Shown here piece after piece: positions 1-12,107 of a stretch of 64,000 bases of DNA. How positions within the stretch are numbered: the stretch's first letter is position 1; every line of letters begins with the position of its first letter. The position numbers were made by a program, and so were the translations under genes. Origin of the DNA: Antennarius striatus (lineage: Eukaryota; Chordata; Actinopteri; Lophiiformes; Antennariidae); assembly GCF_040054535.1 (NCBI RefSeq), contig NC_090789.1:6118697-6182696 (forward strand). The letters run 5' to 3'. The notes below the pieces were generated by a model. The model searched no databases and was not told the DNA's origin. It was given only the letters and a program-made list of their open reading frames with translations.

Positions 1-109
1 CAGTCATAACATCTTGCATGTACTCAGTTACTGCACAAAGGTTACAATGACATTTGTTTCACAGGATTGACAATATTAAGTTTAATTCGCCAAAACAGTG
101 CAGTCCTTT

Positions 110-1531
110 AACCATCATTCACGTCAGAAATATAACCTCGCAAAACATGTTTTTAAATGCTTTTTTAAAGGCAGTTAGAGTTCCCATACTCCTAATTTCA
201 TTATCCAGTTCATTATCCAGTGAACGATAATGAAAATGTTTTTTATGTGGTTCTTGCTTTTATCTGTACAAATGCTGTGTTTTCTCTTAGTTGGTAATTG
301 GATTCATTAATCTGTATTTGTGATTGTATATTTTGAGGTAAATTGTTATTGGTGGCTTTATACATAAGTTGTACAGTTTTATAGCTTATGATGTCCTGTA
401 TTTTCAGTAGTTTAGATTCAACAAATAAGTGGTTTGTGTGAGCTCTATAATGTTCATTGTGAATAATCTTTAAGGCTCTTTTCTGGGTCAGTAATAAAGG
501 TTGTAAGACACTTTTATATGTGTTTCCCCATACTTCAGCACAGTAGTTCAGATTGGGCAGGGTTAGTGCACAATATATTCTATGGAGTGCCTTCTGATTT
601 AATAGTTTTTGAGTTTAACAGAGTATGGATACACTTCTAGCTAACTTTATTTGCAGTTGTCTTAAATGAGGTTACCAATTTAGCATCTCATCAATAATCA
701 CTCCTAGCATTTTAAATTCATTAACCCGTTCAATATCTACATCAGTTACCTTAATATTGATTTTGTGTTTGCAACTTTTCTTCCCGAATAACATACAGTA
801 TACTTAGTTTTGGTTAGGTTCAAGGATAATTTGTTTATATCAAACCATAATTGCATCTTGGCTAATTCCTCGTTTACTGTTTGAGTTAGTTTATTTATAT
901 CATTTCCTTTGCAGAGGATGGTTGTATCATCCGCAAAGAGTATCATTTTAAGTACCTTTGAAACCTTACATAAATCATTAATGTAAAGTATAAATAATTT
1001 TGGACCCAACACTGACCCCTGTGGTACCCCACACAATGTCTAATGTTTTTGATGTCCTCCCGCCCAGAGTAACATATTGAGACCTCTCATGTAAATAACT
1101 CTTTATCCAATTTAGTACTGTACCCCTAAATCCAAATCGTTCTAGTTTCTCAATTAGAATTTCATGATCAATTGTGTCAAAAGCTTTTTTTAAGGTCAAT
1201 AAAGATTCCTATGGAGTACAGCTTTTGATCCATGCCATCAGAAATGACTTCTATTGTTTCTGTTAGCGCTAATGCAGTCAAATGATCCTTCCTGAAGCCG
1301 TACTGACTACAGTCAAGGAGATTGTGCTTTGTTATGAGTTTATCCAGTCTGTTATTGAACAGCTTCTCTAGGATTTTTGATAACTGTGGTAGTATTGAAA
1401 CAGGTCTGTAGTTTGTAAATTCACAAGCATCCCCATTTTTATATATCGGAACCACTTTTGCAATCTTCATTTTGTCAGGAAACACCCTAGTTTGAACCAT
1501 GTGTGTAAATGGTTGCAGAATTCCATCCAAT
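110..1531 (-). mobile_element. LINE reverse transcriptase relic (L2/CR1/Rex1-like)
   Basis: Minus-strand translations give a degraded non-LTR reverse transcriptase. The pieces include NYRPVSILPQLSKILEKL (about 1440-1350), QYGFRKDH, FIDLKK followed by FDTIDHEIL, the catalytic block FADDTTIL near 930, and a C-terminal piece with NYCAEVWGNTYKS near 520. The frame is broken several times (for example near 1200 and 1030), so it is dead. The same element resumes at about 2849-2905 after a younger insertion. Assignment to the Jockey superfamily (L2, CR1, Rex1) rests on recognised motifs; the exact clade is uncertain. Confidence 0.85.
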
Positions 1532-2848
1532 ATGTCCTTAACTAGCTTCTTTTAAGAACAAGGGAGATGTGCAGAGTTGTGGCAACTACAGAGGAATAAA
1601 GCTGTGAGCCATACAATGAAGTTATGGGAAAGAGTAGTGGAAGCTAGACTAAGGGCAGAAGTGAACATTTGTGAGCAGCAGTATGGTTTCATGCCAAAAA
1701 AGAGTACTACAGATGCAGTATTTGCTTTGAGGATGTTGATAGAGAAGTACAGAGAAGACCAGAGGGAGCTGTTTTTGTATATCTGGAGAAAGCTTATGAC
1801 AGGGTGCCCAGACAGGAACTGTGGTATTGTATTAGGAAGTCTGGAGTGTCAGAGAAGTATGTTAGAGCAGTGCAGGACATGTATGAGGACTGTAAGACAG
1901 TGGTGAGGTGTGCTGTAGGTGCGACAGAGGAGTTCAAGGTGGAGGTGGGACTGCAACAAGGATCAGCTCTGAGCCCCTTCTTGTTCGCTATGGTGATGGA
2001 CAGGCTGACAGACGAGGTTAGACAGGAATCTCCATGGACTATGATGTTTGCAGATGACATTGTGATCTGTAGTGAGAGCAGGGAACAGGTGGAGGAGAAG
2101 CTAGAGAGGTGGAGGTTCGTCCTGGAAAGGAGAGGAATGAAGGTTAGCTGCAGTAAGACAGCGTACATGCGTGTGAATGAGAGGAACCCAAGTGGAAGAG
2201 TGAGGTTACAGGGAGAAGAGATCAAGAAGGTGGAGGATTTTAAGTACTTAGGGTCAACTGTCCAGAGCAATGGAGAGTCTGGAAAAGAGGTGAAGAAGCG
2301 TGTACAGGCAGGATGGAACGGGTGGAGGAAAGTGTCAGGTGTGATGTGTGATATGAGAGTTTCAGCTAAAATGAAAGGAAAGGTGTACAAAACTGTGGTG
2401 AGACCAGCGATGCTGTTTGGTCTAGAGACAGTGTCACTGAAGAAAAGACAGGAGGCAGAGCTGGAGGTAGCAGAGATGAAGATGCTGAGGTTCTCTCTGG
2501 GAGTGACCAGGAAGGATAGGATCAGGAATGAGTACATCAGAGGGACAGCACATGTTAGAAGTTTTGGAGATAAAGTCAGAGAGGCCAGACTGAGATGGTT
2601 TGGACATGTCCAGAGGAGAGATAGTGAATATATTGGTAGAAGGATGCTGAGTTTTGAACTGCCAGGCAGTAGGCCTAGAGGAAGACCAAAGAGGAGGTTT
2701 ATGGATGTAATGAGGGAAGACATGAAGGTAGTTGGTGGGAGAGAAGAGGATTCAAAGGACAGGGCTAGATGGAGGAAATTGATTTGCTGTGGCGACCCCT
2801 GAAGGGAAAAGCCGAAAGGAAAAGAAGAAGATGTCCTTAACTAGCTTC
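1532..2848 (+). mobile_element. 5'-truncated RTE-type LINE with 18-bp target-site duplication
   Basis: The insert itself is 1550-2830, flanked by perfect 18-bp direct repeats ATGTCCTTAACTAGCTTC at 1532-1549 and 2831-2848. It encodes the C-terminal half of an RTE reverse transcriptase: QQYGFMPKKSTTDAVF, then after a frameshift near 1795 the block with FADDIVICSE, FKYLGSTVQSNGE, WFGHVQRRD and a tail ending RWRKLICCGDP. The 3' end GGCGACCCCTGAAGGGAAAA and an AAGAAG tail are the usual end of this fish RTE family. Its 5' half is missing, as expected from incomplete reverse transcription. Confidence 0.93.
1804..2802 (+). pseudogene. RTE reverse transcriptase C-terminal fragment
   Basis: This 332-codon open frame carries reverse transcriptase palm motifs (GLQQGSALSPFLFA near residues 50-63, FADDIV near 80) and the thumb/C-terminal region of RTE LINEs. 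The upstream part of the same protein lies in another frame from 1577. The full protein would also need an N-terminal apurinic endonuclease domain, which is absent here. It is therefore a retrotransposon remnant, not a host gene. The long open frame on the opposite strand (1794-2723) is its shadow. Confidence 0.9.
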
Positions 2849-2906
2849 ATATCAAATCCATTCACATTAGTAGAAGTTTTTCCTACGCATTGATTGACCA
2901 GAGTCC

Positions 2907-4085
2907 TGTACCATAAAGCTGGATTAAGGCTTAGCGAGATAACTTCAGGCTTAACCCTGGCTTTTCGGTACCATAAAGGTGACTGACTTCCTATCGGGCT
3001 ACGTTGTCGCGGTAACGTATGCTGAACACCTAACCGGCTCCAGAGCAGGATAAGTTCAGGATAAGAGCTCAGCAGGTATAACAGCCCCACCTACTGACCG
3101 ATCAGTTCTCTTGGAAAATGGGCTGTCCGTTTTATGAGAACCCGGTGGATCTTGGTGCACAGCTTGTGCGAACAGCGCTCAGGCGCGAGAGAATATTTAG
3201 AGATCGCTGTAATCCGTTCAAATTGCCTGAACTGTACGAAAGGTAGAGGTTTTGGGGAGAGGGGTTACATTACATCTGTCAGCTGCTGGAGCCTTACATC
3301 AGTAATGTAACAGCACCGCAACCACGCACTGACAGTCCTGCAGACAGGGTGCATTGCACTGAGGTTCTTTGCCACAGTTAATATATTTCTTAGTGATGTT
3401 CGTAATTATTATGATGTCCTTAAATCCCTCGTTGGATGGGTTACAAGCAATCCACAGATAAAATGCCATTAATCAATTATTTGTTTACGTAAATCATGGA
3501 TTGATTCATTCATAGGTACTTTTATGTATTCTGTTGGCGATGCCGAAAACCTCAGAAAGAACACAGTATGTAGAGCTATTCATAAAGTCGCGGGGGCTAC
3601 AATCACACGCCATAACCAAAAATGTCGTACACACATATATTTATGGAACACACAAATGTTACTGTAGTCAGATATACAAGTGCAGTCATAGTGGGGAAGT
3701 AATATTATAATGGCACTAACTTCCGCATTGACAGTCGGCGATTTTGTGCCAGCGATCCTTGCGCCAATTGGCAGCTGCAACTGTGTTGCTTTTTGCCTGG
3801 ATTATTGATTTGTATTGCTCATATTTATTAATTATTATTGTTTGCTCCTACGTTGTGAAATATGCGGCTCGGGCCGGTTTGTTGCATGTTTGCGATTGGT
3901 CGCATGCAGCAACCTCCGCCCTTTTTATGTGAGTGCGCACAGATCTAGAGTGGACATGCCTGAATTAAATTAGTGAGTTGATAGCCGGCTTTATGGTACC
4001 GAAAATCCGGAGGGCGGATGTCTCGGTAAGTGAAGCCAGATAAGTAAGAGGAAGCCCGGCTAGGTTAATCAAGCTTTATGGTACA
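2907..4085. mobile_element. Non-autonomous DNA transposon with nested inverted repeats
   Basis: The ends are inverted copies of GTACCATAAAGCTKGATTAA (left 2908-2927, right about 4065-4084, one mismatch). A second inner inverted pair, TTTTCGGTACCATAAAG at 2962-2978 and its complement near 3989-4005, lies within. No transposase-like open frame is visible. I could not identify a convincing target-site duplication, so the superfamily is left open. It interrupts sequence that follows the LINE relic. Confidence 0.7.
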
Positions 4086-4481
4086 AGCCTCCGTTCACAC
4101 AAGTCAAGTTATATCCATCCAAATATTATGATGAAGCCGGGATAAGTAACACACAGACTTCAAATGCAATTTTTTGTGGGTCTTTATTGTGTTCCCCAAA
4201 TCAAGATATAATATTGGAAATAATTATAAATGAAATTTAAGTTGTTTGTTGAATCAAGTCGTAAATTTACCAACATAATCAGATATGGTTTGCATAAAAA
4301 TTATTCTTTTTCTGTTTCCCAATTTTAACACATGTTAAACATGTTACCATAAAAGTACATAAAAATGCAAAGAAAAATACAGGAATAAATACGTAGAAAA
4401 ATGCGTAACAAAAATCATGTAACAAAAATACATAACAAAATACAGTATATCAGTGGCACCTCTGGCTAGCTTAAACACACT

Positions 4482-4973
4482 GGGCCTGTTTCACAAAGCC
4501 AGTTGAGTGGAAAACCTGGGTGAGTTAACCCTGAAATCAGGGAAAACCAGGGTTTTCGGTTTCACAAAGGGAGGTAACTTAACCCAGGGTTAGAGCTGTT
4601 TCACGTAGCGAGGTAAACTGAACCTCTGGGTTTGTTACCGCAGTAACAGACTCTCTGAACATAACCTGGTCGGGAGCAGGTTTTATTCCACAAACCCAGG
4701 GTTTCTTTTGACTCCGCCCCCTTTCACCGCCGCTCGAGCGGCTGAATTTCCTGGTTCTGTCGGACGGAGAGTTTTACCGACGTCAGGTTTAATAAATAAC
4801 TCCATATTTTAGAGGTGGTTTTTTTTTCATCTGTCTAACATAGCATGTTAGTTTGACGTGGAGCCCCTTGATGGAGTTTCCGCATTAATTCACAGAGAAA
4901 TAAATATTTTTGTATCGCGTTTTGATGTCCAGTCATATCCAGACAGTTTATGATTTATGACAGTTCACGTCCC

Positions 4974-5028
<55 letters not shown>

Positions 5029-7263
5029 GATCCATCCTCACGTCTGCAGCAGCGCTGTGTGTAGCGCTCCGTTCAGTTTTTCATTTTTTATTTGCAAACG
5101 GTGATTTTCCTATATAATGTGGGAGATGCTCAGTGTGCCAAACTTTTACCCAGTTTTTCTATTTCCCTGGAGAGAAAACCGTCAGAATCATCAAGGAGGA
5201 GTTCCACAGGACTGCAGGTGAATGATGTAGAAATCTGATAAATTCATTTGAAAGCATGTTCTCTTAATGATATTTTCTGCAATGTTAGTAACATTAATTT
5301 CTTTTCGGATGTCCCAGTGTAATTTGCTGCCATAGATGGTACCCATATTCCCATCAAGACTCCCTCACATAATGAAGGTGATGATTTGAAGAGGATGACA
5401 ATTCACAGAAAATATATGCAGGTACAAGTACATTGACTACTGTTTCAAAATGTTAAAGACCGCATCATAGATAAACTAACATCTGTCCAGATCACATGTG
5501 ATGCTGCAAACAACATTTTCCGCCCTTATTTTTATAGCGCCTAATCACTTCAGCAGACATTTCAAAGAGTTTTAACAGACGGACACCCAACAGAACCCTC
5601 CAGAGCAAGCATAAGCAGCAGCAGCGGGGAGGAACTCCCCTCAGTATTGATGTGGAGACGGAGCGGTCCTGATCGGTTCCTGACTCACGGGTGTATGATG
5701 AGTCTCACCTGAGCAACAAGCTAATGCAGTAACTAAAGATTAGCACAATAATTCATTTGTCTACATTGTTTAATCCACTCTAATGAATCTATTTTCTATC
5801 ACAGGAGAGTCTGATGGTTGATTTCTGGGGGACAGGGGTCACCCATGCCCAACCGAGGCTGCTGACCCCTTGCTATCTATCTATCTGTACATTGGATGTG
5901 ACGGACTGTCCAGCTTGCTCTGTTAAAAAAGCATGAGAAAGTGTTGATCCTTCAGTGGAGGCTAAATGTCACTCTGTATTGCACCAGAATGTTAAGCAAT
6001 AGGAACAATCGGTAACAGAATATATTCGACCACCTTTCTTTTCTTCAATTTCCTGTTACTTTCTTTTTCTTTTTATTAATTATGTATAATTTGACTAAAA
6101 GACACAGAGAATTAAACATGGAATGCCTGAAAGCACATTTATGTGTGTGACAAGAGCATTCTGTCGGCGATAAAAGTAACAGACTCTCTGAACATAACCT
6201 GGACATAACATAAAATATTAGACCACCTATGTTTTCTTCTATTTCTTGTTAATTTCTTTTTGTTTTTATTGATGATTAACTCCTGTGTGTATCATTTGAC
6301 TAAAACAGACATAAAATAAAACTTGGAATACCTTAGAGCAATTCTAAGCAGTACAATGCCACAGCCACTGATATAAGAACTAAAGCAGTTTTGGCTATTA
6401 CTGTATCAAAAGAGCTACATGTCAGCTCTTGATTTCAGTTCTTAGATAATATAGGTGTACGCAATGGTGTGAATATCCTTATCAACTATTTTTGTAACGT
6501 GAATATGTCGATTTACTGTTTTATTTACACAACAATAAAACGTTTAAATATATTTCCTTATTGAACAGAACCTGATATACAGTAGATAAGAGCGCATTTA
6601 TGTGCGTGAAAAGAGCATTATGTTGGGGATAAAACAATTGATAGTCAAACGTCCACTTAATACTTACTGTACAATATCAAACATAATGAGGATGAGGAGG
6701 ATCCCTAACGAGATGATGCAGAAGTCTGACCTGTGGGAATGATGTTTTTATACTTCATTCTCAGCTGCTGACGTGCGCTTCTCCCCCCGCTGGATTGCAC
6801 CTAAATAAAATAAATTAATAAACTGTTATTGAAGCCATTTACTTCCATATTTTTACTGTGAGTGCAACACACTACGTTTAAAGTTACGCATCGACTTGAG
6901 CAGCAATTCACTCCCACGACATGTCGCTCTTCTTTGCAGCTGCAACACTGTTCTCTTTCTTGTCCTCAAAGTCTTCATATTCATGAATTAAAATCTGTAC
7001 TCCGACTGCTGTAAAGTGCTGCGGAGCACGTCTCATCCGTCGTCATTGTGAATCGTCAACTCGGGGCTCCATTGATGATGGCTTTTTTTTTCGAGTTGTC
7101 ATGTCTGTTAAACTGCGGGTCAACTTACTCTGGGTTAGAAAAACTAACCCTGAAACTTATTTGTGAAACCGAAATCCCTGGTTTTTCCAAGTTCAGGGTA
7201 AAGCAACCCAGAACCACATGTTTACCTCAGCGTAGGTTAACCCTGCCTTTGTGAAACGGGCCC
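4482..7263. mobile_element. Harbinger-like non-autonomous DNA transposon with 3-bp TSD
   Basis: Terminal inverted repeats GGGCCTGTTTCACAAAGCCA (left) and, read inward from the right, GGGCCCGTTTCACAAAGGCA. They are flanked by ACT at 4479-4481 and 7264-7266. The uninterrupted site, acacACTGAGC, is seen in the related LTRs near 14325 and 19620, which proves the borders. The subterminal parts are rich in AACCCTG/CAGGGTT motifs. No transposase frame is seen in 2.8 kb. The 3-bp duplication suggests PIF/Harbinger, but this is inferred. Confidence 0.85.
4975..5026. repeat. (CA)n microsatellite
   Basis: About 26 uninterrupted CA units inside the Harbinger-like element. Confidence 0.98.
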
Positions 7264-7484
7264 ACTGAGCTCCGGTAGCACACATGATAATGTGATCCAC
7301 CAGCATCAGCAATCCTAAGCTTGGCATGTCCAGAAATCGTCTCATGGTCGGCAAAGGTGACTCAACTCCGTGAAAAACCGGCATGATACCGTTTACTTCC
7401 GGTATTTTCCAAGAAAGCGCGCGTCTCCTAGAGACCGTCACTCTGCCCCCCTCTGTCCAAAGTTAATTCTTACAGCAGGACTAC

Positions 7485-7546
7485 TTCTTCTTTTCCTTTC
7501 GGCTTTTCCCTTCAGGGGTCACCACAGCAAATCAATTGCCTCCCAA
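7485..7546 (-). mobile_element. Very short RTE LINE 3' tail
   Basis: The stretch reads, on minus, GGTGACCCCTGAAGGGAAAA followed by GCCGAAAGG and an AAGAAG tail, matching the 3' end of the RTE copy at 2790-2830. It sits inside the LTR where the other LTR copies (14550, 19835) read straight through from GGACTAC to AACTGAG. It is thus a tiny, extremely 5'-truncated insertion private to this copy. Confidence 0.8.
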
Positions 7547-7706
7547 CTGAGAATATATTAATTACAGTGGTTTTTATTCCCTGAGTATCTTTAAATAGTT
7601 TTACCACCTGGTTACAATGATACAAAATGTTTGGTAGGTATTATACACTGTATACATACAGTATACATGGAGTGTATATAATATACATGTATATACTGTA
7701 TGTATG

Positions 7707-8085
7707 CAGTAATCCCCCATTACTAGCAGTTAATGCATTCCAGCACTACCTACCAGAAAACTAAATTCTGCAATATAGCGATGAGCTATTTATTTTATTT
7801 TTTGCAGTCATTTTAACGTTTGTGGACTCTCCCCATACTGATATTAAACCATCTTACATATGCATTACCTTTTCCCCACATTCTTACGCACTGTTCCAAA
7901 CACCTTTGTACTATATAAAAGTGTTTCTTTAATAAATGGAAGTGCGCTGCGTTCTCGAAATGCAGCGCACAGGCGGATGCTGTCAACCAATAGCATGTGC
8001 GTACAGTATCACGTGACTACCTACTAAAAATCTACAATGTAGTGAAGCTGTGCATCTTGAGGCACGAAAAAACGAGAGATTATTG
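7707..8085. mobile_element. Mariner-like MITE, copy A
   Basis: Ends are inverted copies of CAGTAATCCCCC / CAATAATCTCTCG. The right flank is TA and the left flank is a mutated TG. The equivalent element at 19961-20347 has TA on both sides. There is no open frame. It lies in the intron-like sequence upstream of fucosyltransferase gene 1 and was duplicated together with it. Confidence 0.7.
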
Positions 8086-8371
8086 TATATAAATTATTCT
8101 TTAAATGACACTTGATGCTTATCTAATGTACTTGTATAAGCAATGTAGGGCTTACAAATCTCCATTAGTATTTGCATTTTTATTATTGGTTTGGCTTTAG
8201 CTGATACTGTTGATAATTGATAATAATTTCAAAAATAATTTTCCTTGTAGATAAAAGTGATATAGTTGTTGCAGCCTTTCAACATAAAAACGAACAGGGA
8301 ATTGACTTAATAGCAGATTACAGATTAATGAATGTTAAATCACTGACTCATTTCTTTCTCTTATTCCACAG

Positions 8372-9463
8372 ATGAATCCTCCACCTACCAAGAAATTATT
8401 TTTTGTGGCAACAACATGTGCTGTGCTCATCTGCTGTACATTTGCAGTACTTCTATTTTTTAATAACTTTTCTCCTAAATGGACAGCTCCACCTTTTTTA
8501 GCTGCCATTAATAATTCTAAAAGTGTGGAAACAAAAAAAAAGCCCATTGTCCTGTTGTGGTTCTGGCCTCTTGGTGTACATTTTGATTTCAAAGAATGCT
8601 CTCGTGTCCACAATATTGACGGCTGTATTCTGACTGATGACAAATCTCTGTATAATGAAGCCGAAGGACTAATTATCTTCCACAAACATATTTCACGGGA
8701 CTTGTCAAACCTGCCGCGAAGTCCACGTCCAGGTTTCCAGAGGTGGATTTGGTACCATGTGGAATCCCCAACAAATACGGCAAAGATACCAGGACTGGAA
8801 AACCTGTTCAACTTGACACTGAGCTACAGAAAAGATGCAGACATCACGGTGAGGAACGAGCTCACCATCAGACCCAAAGACATGAAAGATGACTTTGTTC
8901 TGCCAAAGAAAGACAAACTCGTCTGTTGGGTTGTCAGTAATCATAATCACCACACTGGAACAGCTGTGAGAGAAAACTATTATCATGAATTGTCCAAACA
9001 CATTGCGATCAACGTGTATGGTACAGCTTTTACACCTCAAAGGCTGAGTTTTGATGACTACTACACAACGATTTCTCGCTGTAAATTCTACCTGTCATTT
9101 GAGAACTCAGTCCATAGAGACTACATCACAGAGAAGGTTAACGGGCCCCTGTATGCAGGGACAATACCTGTAGTTCTGGGTCCCCCAAGAGCAAACTATG
9201 AGGTGTTCTATCCCTCTAGTGCCTTCATTCACATAAATGATTTCCCTGATGCAAAGTCATTGGCAGATCATCTACACTTCTTGGATAAAAATGATGAGGC
9301 GTACATGAAGTACTTTGAGTGGAGAAAGCACTACACAGTGAGTCGTCATGTCCTGACACTCCAAGAAAGATTTGTTCAGCCTGTCTGTCTTGCCTGTGAT
9401 TTTGTGGCAAAAAACAAGGAATATCGCGAAATCCACGGTCTTTATGATTGGTACTTTTCCTAA
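8372..9463 (+). CDS. Alpha-1,3-fucosyltransferase, FUT9-like (gene 1)
   Basis: A Golgi type II membrane enzyme of family GT10 that would transfer fucose from GDP-fucose to N-acetylglucosamine in lactosamine chains (Lewis-x type structures). The 363-residue length is typical. Visible parts: a short cytosolic tail, signal anchor about residues 9-31, acceptor-side motif RWIW (124-127) with ESPTN (131-135), sequon NLT (147-149), and the donor motif FENS (243-246) to YITEK (251-255) and PVVLGPP (266-272). The coding region is one exon. A polypyrimidine tract and CAG (TTATTCCACAG) sit directly before the ATG, so a 5' UTR exon must be spliced to the start codon. Gene 2 is about 98% identical. The substrate is inferred from family only, so no symbol is given. 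Confidence 0.95.
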   Translation: MNPPPTKKLFFVATTCAVLICCTFAVLLFFNNFSPKWTAPPFLAAINNSKSVETKKKPIVLLWFWPLGVHFDFKECSRVHNIDGCILTDDKSLYNEAEGLIIFHKHISRDLSNLPRSPRPGFQRWIWYHVESPTNTAKIPGLENLFNLTLSYRKDADITVRNELTIRPKDMKDDFVLPKKDKLVCWVVSNHNHHTGTAVRENYYHELSKHIAINVYGTAFTPQRLSFDDYYTTISRCKFYLSFENSVHRDYITEKVNGPLYAGTIPVVLGPPRANYEVFYPSSAFIHINDFPDAKSLADHLHFLDKNDEAYMKYFEWRKHYTVSRHVLTLQERFVQPVCLACDFVAKNKEYREIHGLYDWYFS

Positions 9464-9699
9464 AAGACTAAATGAGTGTGATGAAATGAAAACGTCTTTG
9501 TGTCAATATGCAGATTAATGAACACACTCGTGAATATTGAGCCTGTAACCTTGGCTCATGTGAGCTGGCTAAGTTCAGCTGGTATACCTGTTTTAAAATT
9601 TTGATTTTGTTTTAATTAAAAAAAAGACATAAAACGTCAATAGGCCATTCTTTGTTGAGTCAAGTGATGGATTTTTTCCTCAAGTGTGAAAGTGATTGT

Positions 9700-9800
9700 G
9701 TCTGTGTGGTCCCGCAATAAACTGGTGACTTGTCCAAGGTGTACCCTGCCTCCCGCCTGATGTTAGCTGTGACTGACTCCAGTGAAATCTTGTGACCTGG
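9700..9800 (+). repeat. Partial copy of a dispersed SINE-like repeat
   Basis: The stretch contains GTGACTTGTCCAAGGTGTAC and the CTGCCTCCCGCCTGATG block. These resemble the 3' part of the repeats at 12965, 18012, 24181 and 25215. It is inserted in the 3' flank of fucosyltransferase gene 1. Confidence 0.55.
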
Positions 9801-10052
9801 AAGTGAATGAATAACATGGAAAAATTTGTTTCAAGTGTAAATATTTGTTTCTGACTACAAAATTTGGCTTTTATGAAAATAATAATTGAAATAAAATAAA
9901 AATGAGTCAACTGTGTCAATTATAGAATGATCGAATGCAAACATTACCGGGACTGACTTGAATTCATCCCAAGACAAACACATAGAGAGACAAGGAACCA
10001 TTCATGCTCACAGTCACCAGTTAATTGCCATTTGAGTTCATTTAAATGCCAT

Positions 10053-10903
10053 TGCTGCAGTGGAAAGTGTCAGCAGCACCAAGTTCCTGGGTGTGCACAT
10101 CTCCGAGGACCTGTCCTGGGACCGTAACACCGCATCGCTGGCCAAAAAAGCCCGACAGCGCCTCTACTTCCTACGCAAACTGAGGAGAGTGAGAGCCCAA
10201 CCCCCCATGATGCTCACCTTCTACAGAGGCACCATTGAGAGCATCTTAACCAGCTGCATCACCGTGTGGTACGGCGCCTGCACCGTTTCCTGCCGTAAGA
10301 CCCTGCAGCGCATCATGAGAGCAGCTGAAAAGATCACTGGTGTCTCTCTCCCTTCCCTCACAGACATTTATAACACCCGCCTCACACGCAAAGCCATCAG
10401 CATTGCAGGTGATCCCACCCACCCCTCTCACAGCCTTTTCAACCTGCTGCCATCAGGTAGGAGACTGCAGAGTCTGCGGGCCAGAACCAGCAGGCTCAGG
10501 GAGTTTCTTTCACCAGGCAGTCAGGAGGCTCAACTCCCTCCCTGCTCTACCCCCTGCCATAGCCTTGAACTCTACCCTCATACTGCCCTGCCCTCTCCCC
10601 AGCACCTGACTACCCCCCCCCCCCATCAACTCAGGGACTATGCACGCGTCACTTCCCCTATGGGATTAAGGAGTGTATAGAAATGTTTACCATTCCTTGT
10701 GTTTCGTCTAATACTTCGTACTGTACTGTCTGATGTACCGCCCGTGTTGTACTGCCTGTTGTACTGCTTGTGTTGTCCTGCCTGTGTTGTCCTGCCTGTG
10801 TTGTGCTACCTGTGTTGTACTGTCTGTGTTGTACTGCCTGTTGTACTGCCTGTTTACCGTGGGTCAGAGAGGACTGCAATTTCATCTGTGCTGTATGTCT
10901 TGC

Positions 10904-10905
<2 letters not shown>
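10053..10905 (+). mobile_element. L2/CR1-like LINE 3' fragment
   Basis: The open frame to 10680 encodes the reverse transcriptase C-terminal region: FLGVHISEDLSWDRNTASL, then RLYFLRKLRR, FYRGTIESILTSCITVWYGA and GVSLPSLTDIYNTR. A 3' untranslated part follows. The tail (TTTGACAATAAAGCTGACTT and repeats of TTTGACT) is found at about 11555-11587, after a nested insertion. The left edge is abrupt at 10052, exactly where the duplicated fucosyltransferase 3' flank stops. A second copy of the same region lies at 13890-14265. Confidence 0.88.
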
Positions 10906-10944
<39 letters not shown>

Positions 10945-11550
10945 ATTTTATTTATATTGCACTTTACATTATAAGAATCTCAAAGTGCTACAAAGACAAA
11001 GAGAGCATAAAACATATAGTGAAGTAAACGAATAAAAACAGCACAACCCAACAATAAGGCATATATAAAAGACTAAGGAAAGGCCTTTTTAAAAAGGTGA
11101 GTCTTTAAGCCACGTCTGAAAGAATCCACAGTCTGTGGCGCTCTCAGATGGTCAGGGAGAGCATTCCATAGACTGGGAGCAGCCGAGCAGAAGGCTCGGT
11201 CACCCATGCTGTGCAACTTCGTTCTGGGGACCTTGAGGAGGTTGGCTGTGCTGGAGCAGAGGGTGCGTGAGGTGGTCTGGGGGACGAGGAGTTCCTTTAC
11301 GTAGGCTGGAGCGTTACCGTGTACACACTGGTGGGTGAGGAGGGAGATCTTATATTTGATCCTGAGTCCCACAGGGAGCCAGTGCAGTGATTCCAGGATG
11401 GGGGTGATGTGGTCATATTTCCACACCCTCATCAGGATCCTAGCAGCGCTGTTCTGTATGTATTGGAGCTTGTGAATGCTCTTGCTAGGGATCCCGATGA
11501 GGAGCGCATTACAATAATCCAGCCTGGAGGAGACAAAGGCGTGGTTAGTG
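10906..11550 (-). mobile_element. Nested LINE 3' fragment on the minus strand
   Basis: Minus-strand translation gives a reverse transcriptase C-terminus: [20 protein letters not shown] near 11490, [20 protein letters not shown] near 11400, then [13 protein letters not shown] and [12 protein letters not shown]. The 3' UTR ends in a (TTA)n tail (10906-10941 on plus). It splits the L2-like fragment, whose 3' tail resumes at about 11555. The clade is not certain. Confidence 0.85.
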
Positions 11551-11589
11551 GTACATTTGACAATAAAGCTGACTTTGACTTTGACTTAG

Positions 11590-12100
11590 AATTAAGTCAG
11601 GAGGACAAACAGCTTTCTAAAGAGAGAACAAAAACATTTTCAAGAGACAAGGACACATTAAATTAACATGGGTAGAAAGCCAGGACAGATGCAGAAAGTA
11701 ATTGAAATGCATGACTGTAACTGGTGTGGTTTGAAACCAAAAGACATACACTGCCTTCCAGCCTGTCTGTCAACTCTGATGCTTTTTCTGTTGACATCAC
11801 TATAGATTCCTGATTGGTGTGTCTCAGGCCCCATGAACTTGACAGGATTTAAATTATGGATTGTTTGCCATCAACAGACATGGAACATAGAAAATCAGTC
11901 TGCAGGTATCCATGACAAATAATGAAACATTTCCTTGACCTGCCCATAACTGTTTGTTCGACCTTTTTTTAGAGACAAAGTACCTCATTGACAAAAGCTG
12001 ACAGTTTCCATTCTATTCTATTTTAATCTTACTGTCATAAAAAATTGAAGATAAACATATAGAACATTGCTCGTGTAAAATCAAGGGGATATGCAGACTG
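11590..12100. other. Unannotated stretch
   Basis: No gene, clear repeat or motif was recognised here; it is AT-rich single-copy-looking DNA. Confidence 0.5.
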
Positions 12101-12107
12101 TTTTTCA

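Larger units (their letters stand above)
4132..7616 (-). mobile_element. Solo LTR (Gypsy-type) interrupted by a DNA transposon
   Basis: On the minus strand the LTR begins TGTAACCAGG (7616 leftward) and ends CCGGCTTCA (4132), the expected TG...CA ends. It is flanked by the 4-bp direct repeat ATGA at 4128-4131 and 7617-7620. The same LTR is present at 19300-19907 and, truncated, at 14266-14627. No internal retrotransposon sequence remains here, so this is a solo LTR. It is split by the element at 4482-7263 and carries a short RTE tail at about 7485-7546. Confidence 0.88.

Noticed and set aside
1794-2723. 309-codon open frame on the minus strand
   Set aside because: It lies exactly opposite the RTE reverse transcriptase, and its Ser/Leu-rich composition is the complement of that coding sequence.
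8335-9040. Open frames on the minus strand of fucosyltransferase genes 1 and 2
   Set aside because: They mirror the coding strand, recur at the same place in each duplicate (20603-21269) and have no recognisable domain.
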